From CAVTWY01 sp963738615 (GTDB lineage Bacteria; Pseudomonadota; Gammaproteobacteria; Burkholderiales; Burkholderiaceae_C), in assembly GCA_963738615.1 (NCBI GenBank), contig CAVTXI010000012.1:1984001-2048000 (forward strand): a stretch of 64,000 nt of DNA, in the 5' to 3' direction. Each line of letters begins with the position of its first letter. The first letter of the stretch is position 1. Positions 27,164 to 36,769 of the stretch are shown here, piece by piece. The notes under the pieces are model-generated. The model had not been told where the DNA came from, searched no databases, and was given only the letters and a program-made list of their open reading frames with translations. The position numbers and the translations under genes are program-made.

Positions 27164-29157
27164 GTCTGTTCGGCCGCTACTTCCGCTCGGTCGAAGGCAA
27201 GCCCGAAGGGCTGCTCGCGCGCTACAGCGACCTGTTCCTCGTCGCGGGCGTGGTGATGATCGTCGCGCTGATGGTGTTGCCGTTGCCCCTGTGGGTCATC
27301 GACTTCCTGGTGGCCGTGAACATCGCGTCTGGATTGATGTTGCTGCTGATGGCGATCTACATCGGCGGGCCGCTCGAGTTTTCGGTGTTCCCGAGCGTGC
27401 TGCTGATCACCACGCTGTTCAGGCTATCTCTGTCGATCGCCACCACGCGGATGATCCTGCTGGAGGCCAATGCCGGCCACATCATCGACACCTTCGGCCG
27501 CATGGTGGCCGGCGGCAACTTGGTCGTGGGCCTCGTGGTGTTCCTCATCATCACCGTGGTGCAGTTCATCGTCATCGCGAAGGGCGCCGAGCGTGTGGCC
27601 GAGGTGGCAGCGCGTTTCACGCTCGACGCGATGCCCGGCAAACAACTGTCCATCGACTCTGACCTTCGCTCGGGCTTGATCGACAAGGACGAAGCCAAAC
27701 GCCGCCGTCGCGTGCTCGAGCAGGAAAGCAAGCTGCACGGCAGCCTCGACGGCGCGATGAAGTTCGTGAAGGGCGACGCCATCGCCGGCATCGTCATCAT
27801 CATCATCAACCTGCTGGGCGGGCTGGCGATCGGCGTGCTGCAGAAGGACATGAGCTTCGCCAGCGCGATGTCCACCTACTCGATCCTCACAATCGGCGAA
27901 GGCATGGTGGCGCAGATCCCGGCATTGCTGGGCGCGATGGCGGCCGGCCTGATCGTCACGCGCACGACCGACGAAGAGAACGACCGCCACCTGGGCGACG
28001 CGATGCGCAAGCAGATGTCGGGCAAGCCCCGCGTGCAGATCGTGGCCGGCGGCATCTGCCTGTTGATGGCGCTGGTACCCGGGTTCCCGGCATCGGTCTT
28101 CGTGGCGCTGGGCCTGGGTTCGTTGCTGATGGGCTTGGCACTGTTGCCGACATGGCGTGAGCGCTTCCAGCAGCACCTGCCGCAGGTGCTGAAGCGCGCA
28201 CAGCACCGGCGCGACGAAGGCCGGGCCAAAGTCGCGACCACCGCCACCCTGGTGCCGCGCCCGTCGGTGCCCTTGCTGCTGCGCGTGCCGCCCTCGGCAC
28301 TGCAAGACGAACATGCCGCAGAGCTGACGCGTGCGATGGAAAACATGCTCGACGAATTCCAGATCTCGCTGGGCCTGCCCTTGCCGCGCATTTCGATCTA
28401 TGGCGACGCCGAGCCTGAGTTGGGCTGGCAGCTGCTGGCCTACGAAGTGCCGCTGTCGCAGGGACCTTGGCCCGAGGTCCAGATCGGTGAGGCACCGGTG
28501 CAAAGCGCCGACGCCATCGCCCGCGCCGTGCGCGAAGTGCTGCGCCGCCACGCACCGATGTTCCTGGGCGTGCAGGAAGCCACCGCACTGCTGACGCGTG
28601 CGTCGGCCGAGCTGCCCGACGTGATCAAGGAAGTGCTGCGCGCGCTGCCGATGCAGAAGGTGGCCGAGGTGCTGCGGCGTCTGGTGGCCGAAGAGGTTTC
28701 GATCCGCAACCTGCGCGACATTCTCGAAGCCCTGGCCGAAGCCGGCCAGCGCGAGAAGGACGTGCAGGCGTTGTCCGAATTCGCGCGCATCGCACTCAAG
28801 CGCCAGATCAGCCACCGCGTCGCCGACAAGGACGGCCGGCTGAAGGCGATCCTGCTGCGTCCCGAAGTCGAAGACCTGCTGCGTCAGGCGGTGCGCACCA
28901 CAGGCGGCGTGTCGCAGTTGGCGCTCGAGACGGAAGTGTCACAAGCGTTGGTGGCATCGATCAGAAGCATGGTCGATCGCCATCAGCCGCACGCTGTGGT
29001 GTCGTCAGTCGACGTGCGTTGGCACTTGCGCAAGCTGATCGAACCCGACTGTTTCGACGTGCCCGTGCTGTCTTTTCATGAACTTGCCGCCAGCCTGCGC
29101 GTGGAGGTTGTCGCGCATGTAGGCATACCCAACTCGAGCCTGCTGGAGGCAGCATGA
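27160..29157 (+). CDS. sctV: T3SS major export gate protein SctV
   Basis: A 665-residue FlhA/LcrD/HrcV-family protein. The N-terminal half is a membrane domain of about eight helices with LPLPLWVIDFLVAVNIASG, VFPSVLLITTLFRLSLSIA, the FHIPEP region (RFTLDAMPGKQLSIDSDLRS) and GEGMVAQIPALLGAMAAGL. The C-terminal cytoplasmic ring domain runs from about residue 370 (FQISLGLPLPRISIYGD, LPDVIKEVLRALPMQKVAEV, SIRNLRDILEALAEAG). It starts at GTG inside the transglycosylase stop and its own stop overlaps the sctC ATG (ATGA). Length and sequence are normal and the frame is unbroken. Confidence 0.96.
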   Translation: MSLFGRYFRSVEGKPEGLLARYSDLFLVAGVVMIVALMVLPLPLWVIDFLVAVNIASGLMLLLMAIYIGGPLEFSVFPSVLLITTLFRLSLSIATTRMILLEANAGHIIDTFGRMVAGGNLVVGLVVFLIITVVQFIVIAKGAERVAEVAARFTLDAMPGKQLSIDSDLRSGLIDKDEAKRRRRVLEQESKLHGSLDGAMKFVKGDAIAGIVIIIINLLGGLAIGVLQKDMSFASAMSTYSILTIGEGMVAQIPALLGAMAAGLIVTRTTDEENDRHLGDAMRKQMSGKPRVQIVAGGICLLMALVPGFPASVFVALGLGSLLMGLALLPTWRERFQQHLPQVLKRAQHRRDEGRAKVATTATLVPRPSVPLLLRVPPSALQDEHAAELTRAMENMLDEFQISLGLPLPRISIYGDAEPELGWQLLAYEVPLSQGPWPEVQIGEAPVQSADAIARAVREVLRRHAPMFLGVQEATALLTRASAELPDVIKEVLRALPMQKVAEVLRRLVAEEVSIRNLRDILEALAEAGQREKDVQALSEFARIALKRQISHRVADKDGRLKAILLRPEVEDLLRQAVRTTGGVSQLALETEVSQALVASIRSMVDRHQPHAVVSSVDVRWHLRKLIEPDCFDVPVLSFHELAASLRVEVVAHVGIPNSSLLEAA

Positions 29158-31073
29158 CATTGGATTCACACCGCAAACACGACGGTGGTCTGGGGAGGTT
29201 GGCGAAGGCCCTCGTGGCCGCCGCGCTTGGTCTGACGATGGCCGCCGCGGCGCTCGCCGCGCCGGTGCCCAACGCGACGCGTGACGTGCGCATCACCGCG
29301 CGTGAAGAAAACCTCGACCGGTTCATAGAAGAGATCTTTCGCGTCATCGACGTGCCGGTCGCCATCAGCCCGAAGTTCCAATCGCAGAGCGGCCAGCGCA
29401 AGGTCAACGGCGACTTCGCGCAACCGGCCGACATGCTGCTTCAGGACTTGGCGCGCACCTACCAGTTCGTGAGTTACTACGACGGCAACGTGATGCACAT
29501 CGTCAGTAACAGCGAGGTGGTGTCACGCAGCTTTGCGGTCGGCGCGCCGATCACGCAGCAGATCGTCCAGACGGCCAGTTCGATGGGCATGACCGACGCG
29601 CGCAACACGCTGCGGCGCAGCTTTGGCGGCACGCTGGTGGTCACGGGCACGCCGCGCTTCGTGCAGCAGATCGATGAATTGACGCGCCAGGCGCAGGCCG
29701 GCGGGCTGGCCGACAGCGCGGCCACCGTCGTTCGCACCCCGCTGCAGGACTACCGCGTCTTCTACCTGCGGTACGCCTGGGCGCAAGACACATCGATCAA
29801 CTTCGCCGGCCGCCAAGCCGTGGTCCCTGGCGTGGCGAACATCCTGCGTTCGCTCGTCGACCAGGCGCCCAGCGGCACCGGCCGTTCGATGCGCGCACGC
29901 GCCACCGTACCCAGCATGCGCGAGCAAAGCGGCATGCGCTCGCGCGACCTCTACGTGCTGCCCACGGTCGGCGGCCGCGAAGGCCCCGCGGGCGAGGTGG
30001 CGAACGCGCTGATGGATACCGGCTATATCGCCGGTGCAGCGGGTACCGCGGGTGCAGCAGGTGCGTCCGCCGAATCGGCCGAGTCGGGCGGTCGATCACC
30101 GGGCCCGCGCATCGAAGCCGACCCACGCCTGAACGCCGTGATCGTGCGCGACACGCCCGACCAGATGCCGAAGTACCAACGTCTGATCACCGCACTCAAC
30201 GTCGAGCCGCAGTCGCTCGAGATCGAAGCCACGATCATCGACGTCGACACCGACCGCATGCGTCAGCTGGGCGTGAATTGGCGTTACAACCGCGGCCTCA
30301 ACAGCGCGTTCTTCGGCAGCGGGCCTGACGCGCGCGGCAACGTTGATCGCGACCGAGGGCTGCTTGGTGACGTCGACCCCACGCCCTTCGGCCTCGGCGG
30401 TTTTGCGTCGGTGATCCTGGGCAACCGCAACCCCTTCGTGCTGCGCATCGCCGCGCTGCAGGCCGAGGGCGCCGCCAAGGTCGTCTCGAGCCCGCAGGTG
30501 GTCACCCTGTCCAACGTCGAAGCCGTGTTCGACAACAGCACGACCTTCTACGTGCGCACCCAGGGCGGGCAGCTCGGCGGCAGCGGCGACCTGTACAACA
30601 TCACCGCGGGCACCAACCTGCGCGTGACGCCGCACGTGTTCAAAGACGAGACCGGCACGCGCATCAAGCTGCTGACGCAGATCGAAGACGGTGAGATCGT
30701 CCCCACGTCGACGGTCGAAAACCTGCCTACGGTCAAGCGCTCGTCGATCAACACCCAGGCGCTGATCAACGAAGGCGAGAGCCTGCTGATCGGCGGCATG
30801 GTGCGCGACAGCACCTCGGTGCAGGAGCAGAAGGTGCCGTTGCTGGGCGACATCCCGTTGCTGGGCAACCTGTTCAAGACCACGACGAAGGAAGGATCGC
30901 GGCTCGAGCGGTTGTTCCTGATCACGCCACGCCTGGCGTCGGGCCGCAGCACGCGTGACGCGCAAGAACGAGTGAACCGCCCGCTGGGCTCACCGCCGAT
31001 GCCTTCGCTGAATCCCGAGCCTGCGCCAGTGCCAGCGCCCGAAGGTGCCCCTCCCGGCCAGCGGCCGCAGTAA
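29154..31073 (+). CDS. sctC: T3SS outer-membrane secretin SctC
   Basis: A 639-residue secretin of the YscC/HrcC family. The N-terminus has a signal peptide (AKALVAAALGLTMAAAALA, cleavage near AAP). N0/N1 domains follow (FIEEIFRVIDVPVAISPKFQ; MLLQDLARTYQFVSYYDG; FGGTLVVTGTPRFVQQIDEL). The central region contains a Gly/Ala/Ser-rich linker (AGAAGTAGAAGASAESAESG). The pore domain has LRVTPHVFKDETGTRIKLL, INEGESLLIGGMVRDSTS and VPLLGDIPLLGNLFKT. The Pro-rich tail PAPVPAPEGAPPGQRPQ is species-specific. Confidence 0.95.
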   Translation: MTLDSHRKHDGGLGRLAKALVAAALGLTMAAAALAAPVPNATRDVRITAREENLDRFIEEIFRVIDVPVAISPKFQSQSGQRKVNGDFAQPADMLLQDLARTYQFVSYYDGNVMHIVSNSEVVSRSFAVGAPITQQIVQTASSMGMTDARNTLRRSFGGTLVVTGTPRFVQQIDELTRQAQAGGLADSAATVVRTPLQDYRVFYLRYAWAQDTSINFAGRQAVVPGVANILRSLVDQAPSGTGRSMRARATVPSMREQSGMRSRDLYVLPTVGGREGPAGEVANALMDTGYIAGAAGTAGAAGASAESAESGGRSPGPRIEADPRLNAVIVRDTPDQMPKYQRLITALNVEPQSLEIEATIIDVDTDRMRQLGVNWRYNRGLNSAFFGSGPDARGNVDRDRGLLGDVDPTPFGLGGFASVILGNRNPFVLRIAALQAEGAAKVVSSPQVVTLSNVEAVFDNSTTFYVRTQGGQLGGSGDLYNITAGTNLRVTPHVFKDETGTRIKLLTQIEDGEIVPTSTVENLPTVKRSSINTQALINEGESLLIGGMVRDSTSVQEQKVPLLGDIPLLGNLFKTTTKEGSRLERLFLITPRLASGRSTRDAQERVNRPLGSPPMPSLNPEPAPVPAPEGAPPGQRPQ

Positions 31074-31094
31074 ATCCACGCAGCCGTACCTCAC

Positions 31095-32420
31095 ATGCAA
31101 CCTCAAACTGTCGAGCAAGACCGAGCACTCGAGCTGCGCGTGCAACGCGGCCCGCAAGCCGGTGCCCGCAGTCCACTGCCGGCGATGGACGACACGCGCG
31201 GGTTCGAATTGCACATCGGGGGCGCACCCGGTTACGCACCCAGTCCCGCACCCGGGACCGCCGCCGGTCAGCGCAGCAGCAGCCACCACGACTTGATGCT
31301 GCACGGCACGTCGTGGGCACGCCTGCGTGCCACGCCAGCGCGTGACGGCAGCCACATTCAGCTCGAATTGCTCGAGGGCATCGCCAGCGTGGATGGTCGC
31401 CCCCTGCCCGCGGCCATGCCCGTGCCGTGGCCGATGTACGCGAGCCTTCAGGTGGCCGACGTGGCGTTGGCCTTCGGCTCGGCGCTCGAGCCGGTGTGGC
31501 ACACGCAAAGCGACGATCACGATCACGACCACAGGCACAACGACGCGCAGCACAACGATACGCAGCACAACGATACGCAGCACAACGATACGCAGCACGA
31601 CGGTGCGCAGCACGACGAGCGCGAAGGGCCCGTGCGCTCGCAACCAAACCCCGACGCTCAACACGTGGCCGACGGCGCCGCCCTCGCCGCAGCGTCGCCC
31701 CACGCATTGCCATGGCCGCGCTGGCTCGTCATCGCAGGTGCAAGCCTGCTTGCCGGCAGCATGCTGTTGTTCGGCCTCGTGAAGCTGTCGGGCTTCGGTG
31801 GCAAGCCGCACAACGTGCTGCTGGTCGAGCAGGCGCTGTCAGCCAAGGGCTTCACGCAGTTGAAGGCGCAACCCGATGCGGCCGGCATGCTGACCATCAG
31901 CGGCACGTTGCCTTCGCAAGCCGACCAGCAGGCGCTGGAAGATCTGCTGAAGCGGCTGGGCGCGCAAGCCAGGCTGGACATCCGCGTGCCGGACCTCAGT
32001 GATCAGGTGAAGACGTTCTTCGCGCGCATCGGTGTTGACGGCGCACGCGTCGAGAACCTCGGTGGCGGTCGCATCGCGGCCTCGACCAGTTCGCCCCGGC
32101 TCGGCACCACCGAGCAACGCGACGAAGCCGTTGCCGATGCGCGGCGCGAGATCAGCGGGCTGGTGCAACTGACGATCGACAACAAGCTGCCGGACGTCGT
32201 GGTTGCCACCGCTTCGACCTGCCGCAAAACGATCGACGACCCCGGCAAGCAGCCGACCTCGATCGTGTGGCACCCGCGCACGCCATCCCTGAACACCGCC
32301 GACGGATCGCGCTACACGATCGGCAGCCTGTTGCCCGGTGGTTACCGGCTGAAATCGATCGACAAAGACAAAGCCGTGACGCTCGAGTGCGACGGTCGGA
32401 TCATCTCTTTTCACCTGTGA
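31095..32420 (+). CDS. sctD: T3SS inner-membrane ring protein SctD with a His/Asn/Asp repeat
   Basis: A 441-residue YscD/HrpQ-type protein. The N-terminal cytoplasmic FHA-like domain runs to about residue 130 (LELRVQRGPQAGARSPL, HDLMLHGTSWARLRAT). The single membrane helix is WLVIAGASLLAGSMLLFGLV near 215-235. Periplasmic ring-building modules follow, ending RYTIGSLLPGGYRLKSI and VTLECDGRIISFHL, as in YscD. The linker before the membrane helix is unusual: HDHDHRHNDAQHNDTQ and further HNDTQ units, coded by a 15-base tandem repeat at about 31540-31610. Confidence 0.88.
   Translation: MQPQTVEQDRALELRVQRGPQAGARSPLPAMDDTRGFELHIGGAPGYAPSPAPGTAAGQRSSSHHDLMLHGTSWARLRATPARDGSHIQLELLEGIASVDGRPLPAAMPVPWPMYASLQVADVALAFGSALEPVWHTQSDDHDHDHRHNDAQHNDTQHNDTQHNDTQHDGAQHDEREGPVRSQPNPDAQHVADGAALAAASPHALPWPRWLVIAGASLLAGSMLLFGLVKLSGFGGKPHNVLLVEQALSAKGFTQLKAQPDAAGMLTISGTLPSQADQQALEDLLKRLGAQARLDIRVPDLSDQVKTFFARIGVDGARVENLGGGRIAASTSSPRLGTTEQRDEAVADARREISGLVQLTIDNKLPDVVVATASTCRKTIDDPGKQPTSIVWHPRTPSLNTADGSRYTIGSLLPGGYRLKSIDKDKAVTLECDGRIISFHL
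31540..31612 (+). repeat. 15-base tandem repeat (HNDTQ) in sctD
   Basis: Units of CACAACGATACGCAG follow directly on each other, with diverged units at both ends (CACAACGACGCGCAG, CACGACGGTGCGCAG). Each codes HNDTQ or a close variant in the cytoplasmic linker of SctD. In-frame copy-number change would alter linker length and histidine count. Confidence 0.85.
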
Positions 32421-32488
32421 CAAGCGGATCTCGTGCCGCGCGTCACGTTCCTCCACCGAGACCACTGAAGACCATTGAAAGGCCCATC

Positions 32489-32798
32489 ATGAGCAATCGA
32501 AATCCTGACCGTCGCGATGCAGCAGCAGCCCATGGGCAGCGGCAAGAAGAGCTGGTTCGAAGCGATGGCCGACGCCTGGGGTCGCGCGCTGGACGACCAG
32601 GCCGAACGCATCCGCATCAAGTCCGAAGAAGTGGCCAACGCCGAAGACACCACCGACGTGAACAAGGCCAAGGACTCGCCCGCCGACATCACCGAGTTGA
32701 CGGCGATGTCGCTGAAGATGAGCTTCCTGTCGAGCAGCTCGCACACGGCGATCTCGTCGGTGGGCAGCGCGCTCGAAACCATGGCACGCAAGCAGTGA
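32489..32798 (+). CDS. sctF: Needle-like protein in the sctF position, one frameshift near the start
   Basis: Candidate T3SS needle subunit: about 102 residues, helical, located between sctD and sctI where sctF normally sits. ATG 32489 has GAAAGG upstream. Dropping one A near 32501 joins MSNRILTVA to MQQQPMGSGKKSWFEAMAD. The body SWFEAMADAWGRALDDQAER, linker DSPADITELTAMS, then LKMSFLSSSSHTAISSVGSA and METMARKQ-like end (ETMARKQ) fits the helix-Pro-loop-helix plan of needle proteins. Similarity to classical needle families is not obvious, so SctF identity rests on size, fold and position. The same domain ends the two larger cassette proteins at 57718 and 60669. Confidence 0.68.
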
Positions 32799-32805
32799 GC
32801 GCGGC

Positions 32806-33249
32806 ATGACCGGCGCCGAATCTCTCAACATCGCCGCGTTGATGGCGGCCCAAGGTCCACAGGCCAACCCGCAACTCTCGCCGACACCGGGCGCCGCCCA
32901 GCCGGTGCAGCTTGGCTGGGGTGCCTCGCTGACCGATCTGGGGGCGTTCGATCAGGCCCTGCAGAGGGCCACGATGCGCATCGACGCACCCTTGTCGACA
33001 TCGCCGTCATCGTCATCGTCACCGGCAGCCCAGGCCGTGATGCGCGCGTTCGATTCGATTAACGGCGAAGCCGCGCAGTTGTCGAAAGACGCGCAGGCGG
33101 CGCAGCAGTCCAACCGCGAGCTTTCGCCCGGCGAGCTGGTGAGTCTGACCGTGCGCTGCCAAGAGTTCATGTTCCATTGCCAGCTCACGTCTAACATCGC
33201 CAACCGCACGTCCGACGGCTTGCAGCAGCTGTTCCGTCAACAGTCTTGA
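32806..33249 (+). CDS. sctI: T3SS inner rod protein SctI
   Basis: A 147-residue protein immediately upstream of sctJ. The first 90 residues are disordered (Pro/Gln/Ala, then a Ser tract coded by TCATCG repeats). The conserved C-terminus LSPGELVSLTVRCQEFMFHC followed by LTSNIANRTSDGLQQLFRQQ fits the SctI/YscI pattern (helix, two-residue kink, hydrophobic end plus Gln). The rod lines the channel beneath the needle. Identification rests on this C-terminus plus gene order. Confidence 0.75.
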   Translation: MTGAESLNIAALMAAQGPQANPQLSPTPGAAQPVQLGWGASLTDLGAFDQALQRATMRIDAPLSTSPSSSSSPAAQAVMRAFDSINGEAAQLSKDAQAAQQSNRELSPGELVSLTVRCQEFMFHCQLTSNIANRTSDGLQQLFRQQS

Positions 33250-33265
33250 GTCTCGAGGTTTCCCC

Positions 33266-34154
33266 ATGAACCGTCGGTTTGACCGCCTTCTGCCGATGCT
33301 GGTCGCGGCGTGCCTCGCGGCCTGCTCGCAGCAGACGTTGTATTCGAAGCTCGAAGAGCGCGAGGCCAACGAAGAGGTCGCGCTGCTGCGCGACGCCGGC
33401 ATTCAGGCGAACAAGGTCGCGCGCGAAGGCGCCTACGCCGTCACCGTGCCCGATGCAGACCTCTCGCGCGCCACGCAAATCCTGCGCGAGCAGGGGCTGC
33501 CGCGGCAGGGCTTCGGCAGCCGCTGCTCGGTGTTCAAGCGCGAAGGCTTCGTGACGACCACGCTGCAAGAGCACGAGCTGCGCCTGTGCGCGATCGCGCA
33601 GGAGATCAGCCACGCGCTGATGGCGCTGAACGGTGTGCTCGACGCGCGCGTGGTGCTCGACGTGCCGGTGCGCAATCCGCTGATGGACAAGGTGCAGCCA
33701 CCCAAGGCGTCGGTGGTGGTCAAGTTCCGTCAAGGGGCCGACGCCGATGCGCTGAAGTCGAACGTGAAGCGCGTGGTCGTGCACAGCGTCGACGGGCTGC
33801 ACCACGACAACGTCTCGGTCGAGCATTCGATGGCCGACGCCAAGCCCGTCGCGTCAGCCCAGGCCACGACGACAAGCACCTTCGCGCAGGGCATGCCGTG
33901 GCCGCTGGCGCTGAGTTCCGGCGTGGGCCTGGCTGCCCTGTGTCGGCGCGCTGGCCTTGTGGTGGAACAACCGCCGCAGCGCGCGTTGGGCCGCCGAACG
34001 CGGGCCGGCGACGGGCAGCATGTCTGCGTCGTCGACACCGACACCGACACCGGGCCGCAACGCGTCACTGAGCGCGCGCGTCACGGGCAGCCTGGCACGC
34101 AGCCCCGGCCATCAAACGGGTAGCCCCACGGCTGCCAACGCCGTTGACCATTGA
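33266..34154 (+). CDS. sctJ: T3SS inner-membrane ring lipoprotein SctJ, one frameshift
   Basis: Predicted 295-residue YscJ/HrcJ lipoprotein. It has a signal with lipobox (MLVAACLAACSQQ), TLYSKLEEREANEEVALLRD, IQANKVAREGAYAVTVPDAD, RATQILREQGLPRQGFG and LQEHELRLCAIAQEISHAL. VVVHSVDGLHHDNVSVEHS is the second ring-building motif. The frame breaks at about 33941; removing one T restores the membrane helix VGLAALVGALALWWNN and a basic Ser/Pro-rich cytoplasmic tail, ending at 34154. Confidence 0.9.
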
Positions 34155-34163
34155 TCGTTGACC

Positions 34164-34769
34164 ATGGACGCACCCGCTCATCAAGCCGTCGCTGACGCCG
34201 CAACCCGGCGCGCGCACCGCGCGTCGGTAGCCAAGGCACTCGAAGCCCGCGCGCCACAGCAAGCGGCCATGCTGGATTGGCAAGCGCTCGAGCAGGCGCC
34301 GCCCTGGCTTGCGCTCGACCCGACCAGCCTGCGCGTGTTGCAACGCCGTGTCGGCTCGGTGCTGCTGGCGCCGGCGTTGCGCCTGTGGATCTCGGCCGCC
34401 AGAGTCAGTGCGGCGCGCGCGGCCGTCGGCGATGCCTGGTGGCGTCGTCTGCTCGAACATGCCACGTGGCCCGACTGGTCGGGCGAATTGGCGCAGTGGG
34501 GTGACTGGCCCGAGCCCGACGGTGCATCCAGCTCGGGCGAAGCCGTCGCCGCGGTGCTCGACGAGGCCGGCGCTGCCGTGCTGCAAGCCACCGTGCCGCC
34601 CGGGGTACTGGCGCACGTGGCGTCGCAGGTGCTCGCGACCATGGCATCGACAACCGAGCCGACTCAAACGGTCAACCCGAGCTTGATGCCGCAGTCCAAG
34701 GCCCAGGCCGTGCTGGCAATCACGCTTCAGTTGCTGCGGGAAGAGGCCGTGCAGGCGGACGCGCCATGA
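34164..34769 (+). CDS. sctK: Putative T3SS sorting-platform protein SctK
   Basis: About 201 residues between sctJ and sctL, the sctK position. No strong motif is seen. Features are an Ala-rich helical N-terminus, APPWLALDPTSLRVLQRRVG, LLAPALRLWISAARVSAAR, a Trp-rich WWRRLLEHATWPDWSGEL stretch, and a C-terminal helix (LAITLQLLREEAVQADAP). SctK proteins are poorly conserved, so the call relies on position and size. A TTG at 34158 in the same frame is an alternative start. It overlaps sctL by four bases. Confidence 0.65.
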   Translation: MDAPAHQAVADAATRRAHRASVAKALEARAPQQAAMLDWQALEQAPPWLALDPTSLRVLQRRVGSVLLAPALRLWISAARVSAARAAVGDAWWRRLLEHATWPDWSGELAQWGDWPEPDGASSSGEAVAAVLDEAGAAVLQATVPPGVLAHVASQVLATMASTTEPTQTVNPSLMPQSKAQAVLAITLQLLREEAVQADAP

Positions 34770-35416
34770 CCTTCCTGCTGTGGCAGACCGCCGCACTCGA
34801 CCAGGCCGATGCGTCGAGCGTGCATCTGGCGTCGACACGCCGTGTTCTGCGCGCGGCCGAAGTGCCGTTGTGCCGCGACGCGGCCGACGTGATGCGGCAA
34901 CTGCACGAGCGTGCGCAGGTGCAGTCGCACAAGCTCGACGCGGCGGTGAAGGCCGCGCGCGAACGGGGCCACACCGAGGGGTTGGCGCAGGGGCTTCACG
35001 CCGCGCGTGACCAGGTGGCGCAGCGGCTGCTCGAGCCTCGACCGTGACGCGCGCACGCACGCCGATGAACTGCGCGGTCAGGTCGCCGTGCTGGCCGTGG
35101 CCGCGGTGCAAAAAATGCTGGGTGAACTGCCCTTCGCCGAAGGCCTGACAGCGGCCGCGGCGCAAGCGGCGCGCCACGTGCTGCCCGACCAGCGCGTCGC
35201 GCTGCACGTGCACCCTTCGCGCGTCGCCGACGTCCGGGCTGTTCTTGCCCAGCCGCAAACCAACCCTTCGTTGCCCGCTGACACCGAGGTCCTGCCCGAC
35301 CCGCTGCTGGGCACCGACGACGGCCGCCTCGAGACCCGCACGGCAGCATCCAGGTGGGCCTGGGGACACAACTCACGCGCCTGGCGCAGGCTTGGGGCGT
35401 CCAGGGCGCGGCATGA
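34766..35416 (+). CDS. sctL: T3SS ATPase stator protein SctL, two frameshifts
   Basis: FliH/YscL-type stator linking the ATPase to the sorting platform. Part 1 is MTFLLWQTAALDQADASS and the helical VMRQLHERAQVQSHKLDAA, AARERGHTEGLAQGL. The frame breaks near 35036 (one extra base) and continues as DRDARTHADELRGQVAVLAV and MLGELPFAEGLT with HVHPSRVADVRAVLAQ. A second break near 35339 (one missing base) restores HGSIQVGLGTQLTRLAQAWG and a stop at 35416. Corrected length is about 216 residues. The stop overlaps the sctN start by four bases. Confidence 0.85.
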
Positions 35417-36769
35417 CGAAGCCGGACACCCCGCGCGACGATGCGCTGAGCACACAAGGCCTGGCGCTGCTGCAGCGCCTGCGCACCACGCGCACGGTCG
35501 AAGAGCACGGCCAGATCGTGCAAGCCAGCGGCACCTTGCTGCGCGCCACCGGGCTGCACGCGCGCATCGGGCAGCCGTGCCGCATCTTCGACACCGACGC
35601 GCCGCACGACACGTCGACCCACCTGCGCGCCGAGGTCGTGGGCTTCACCGGCAACCAGGTGCTGTTGGCGCCGTTCGGCCCGCTGGCCGGCGTGTCGGTC
35701 GGTGCGAGCGTGGTCGCGTTGACGCAGGAAGACGCGCTGCCTTGCGGCCCCGACCTGCTGGGCCGTGTGCTCGACGCATTCGCGCGGCCGATCGACACCG
35801 GGCCCGCGCTGTCGCAGGCGGTGCAGACGCCGCTGCAACGTGATGCGCCGCACCCACTCGCGCGCCGGCCCATCGACCGTGCCTTCGCCACCGGCGTGCG
35901 CGCGATCGACGCCGGCTTGACGCTGGGCGAAGGGCAACGTGTGGGCATCTTCGCGATGGCCGGCGGCGGCAAGTCGACGCTGCTGGGCATGCTGGCGCGT
36001 CAGGCCAGGGCCGACGTGAACGTGATCGCGCTGGTCGGTGAACGCGGCCGCGAGGTGGCTGAATTTCTGGAAGACGCGCTGGGGCCCCAAGGCCTGGCGC
36101 GTTCGGTCGTCATCGTGTCAACGTCCGACCGCCCGGCACTCGAGCGCGTGCGCGCCGCCTACACCGCCACCGCCATCGCCGAGGGCTTTCGTGCGCAAGG
36201 CAAGCGCGTGATGTTGCTGATGGATTCGGTGACGCGTTTTGCGCGCGGCCTGCGTGAGATCGGCCTGGCCGCGAACGAACCGCCGGTGCGACGCGGCTTT
36301 CCGCCGTCGGTGTTCGCCGAACTGCCGCGCCTGTTCGAGCGCGCGGGCAACGACGCGCACGGGTCGATCACCGCGTTCTACACCGTGCTGCTCGACGACG
36401 AAGACGGCGGCGACCCGATCGCCGAAGAAGTGCGCTCGATCCTCGACGGCCACATCGTGCTGTCGCGCAAGCTCGGCGCAGGCGCACCACTACCCGGCGA
36501 TCGACGTGCTGGCCAGCGTCAGCCGCGTCTTCACACGGGTGACCAGCCCTGAGCATCGCGACGCCGCGGGCCGCCTGCGCAGCCTGATGGCGCGGCACGG
36601 CGAAATCGAATTCCTGTTGCGCGTGGGCGAATACCAAGCCGGCAGCGACCCGCTGGCCGACGCAGCCATCGAGCGCATGCCCGCGATCCGCGAACTGCTG
36701 GTGCAACGCGCCGACGAAGCCGCCGACTTCGCCACCACGCTGCGCCGCATGCAAGAGGTGGTGACATGA
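35413..36769 (+). CDS. sctN: T3SS ATPase SctN, one frameshift
   Basis: Cytoplasmic ATPase that unfolds and unloads export substrates (YscN/HrcN/FliI family, F1-beta-like). It has GLHARIGQPCRIFDT, Walker A variant GIFAMAGGGKSTLLGMLARQ, NVIALVGERGREVAEFLED, Walker B-region RVMLLMDSVTRFARGLREIG, and GSITAFYTVLLDDEDGGDPI. The frame is lost after VLSRKLGA near 36480. Dropping one base gives HHYPAIDVLASVSRVFTRV and the C-terminus to 36769, about 451 residues. The Walker A has GGGKST rather than the usual GVGKST. Four-base overlaps occur at both ends. Confidence 0.93.

Noticed and set aside
27424..28815. 463-residue minus-strand open frame
   Set aside because: Antisense to the intact, strongly conserved sctV.
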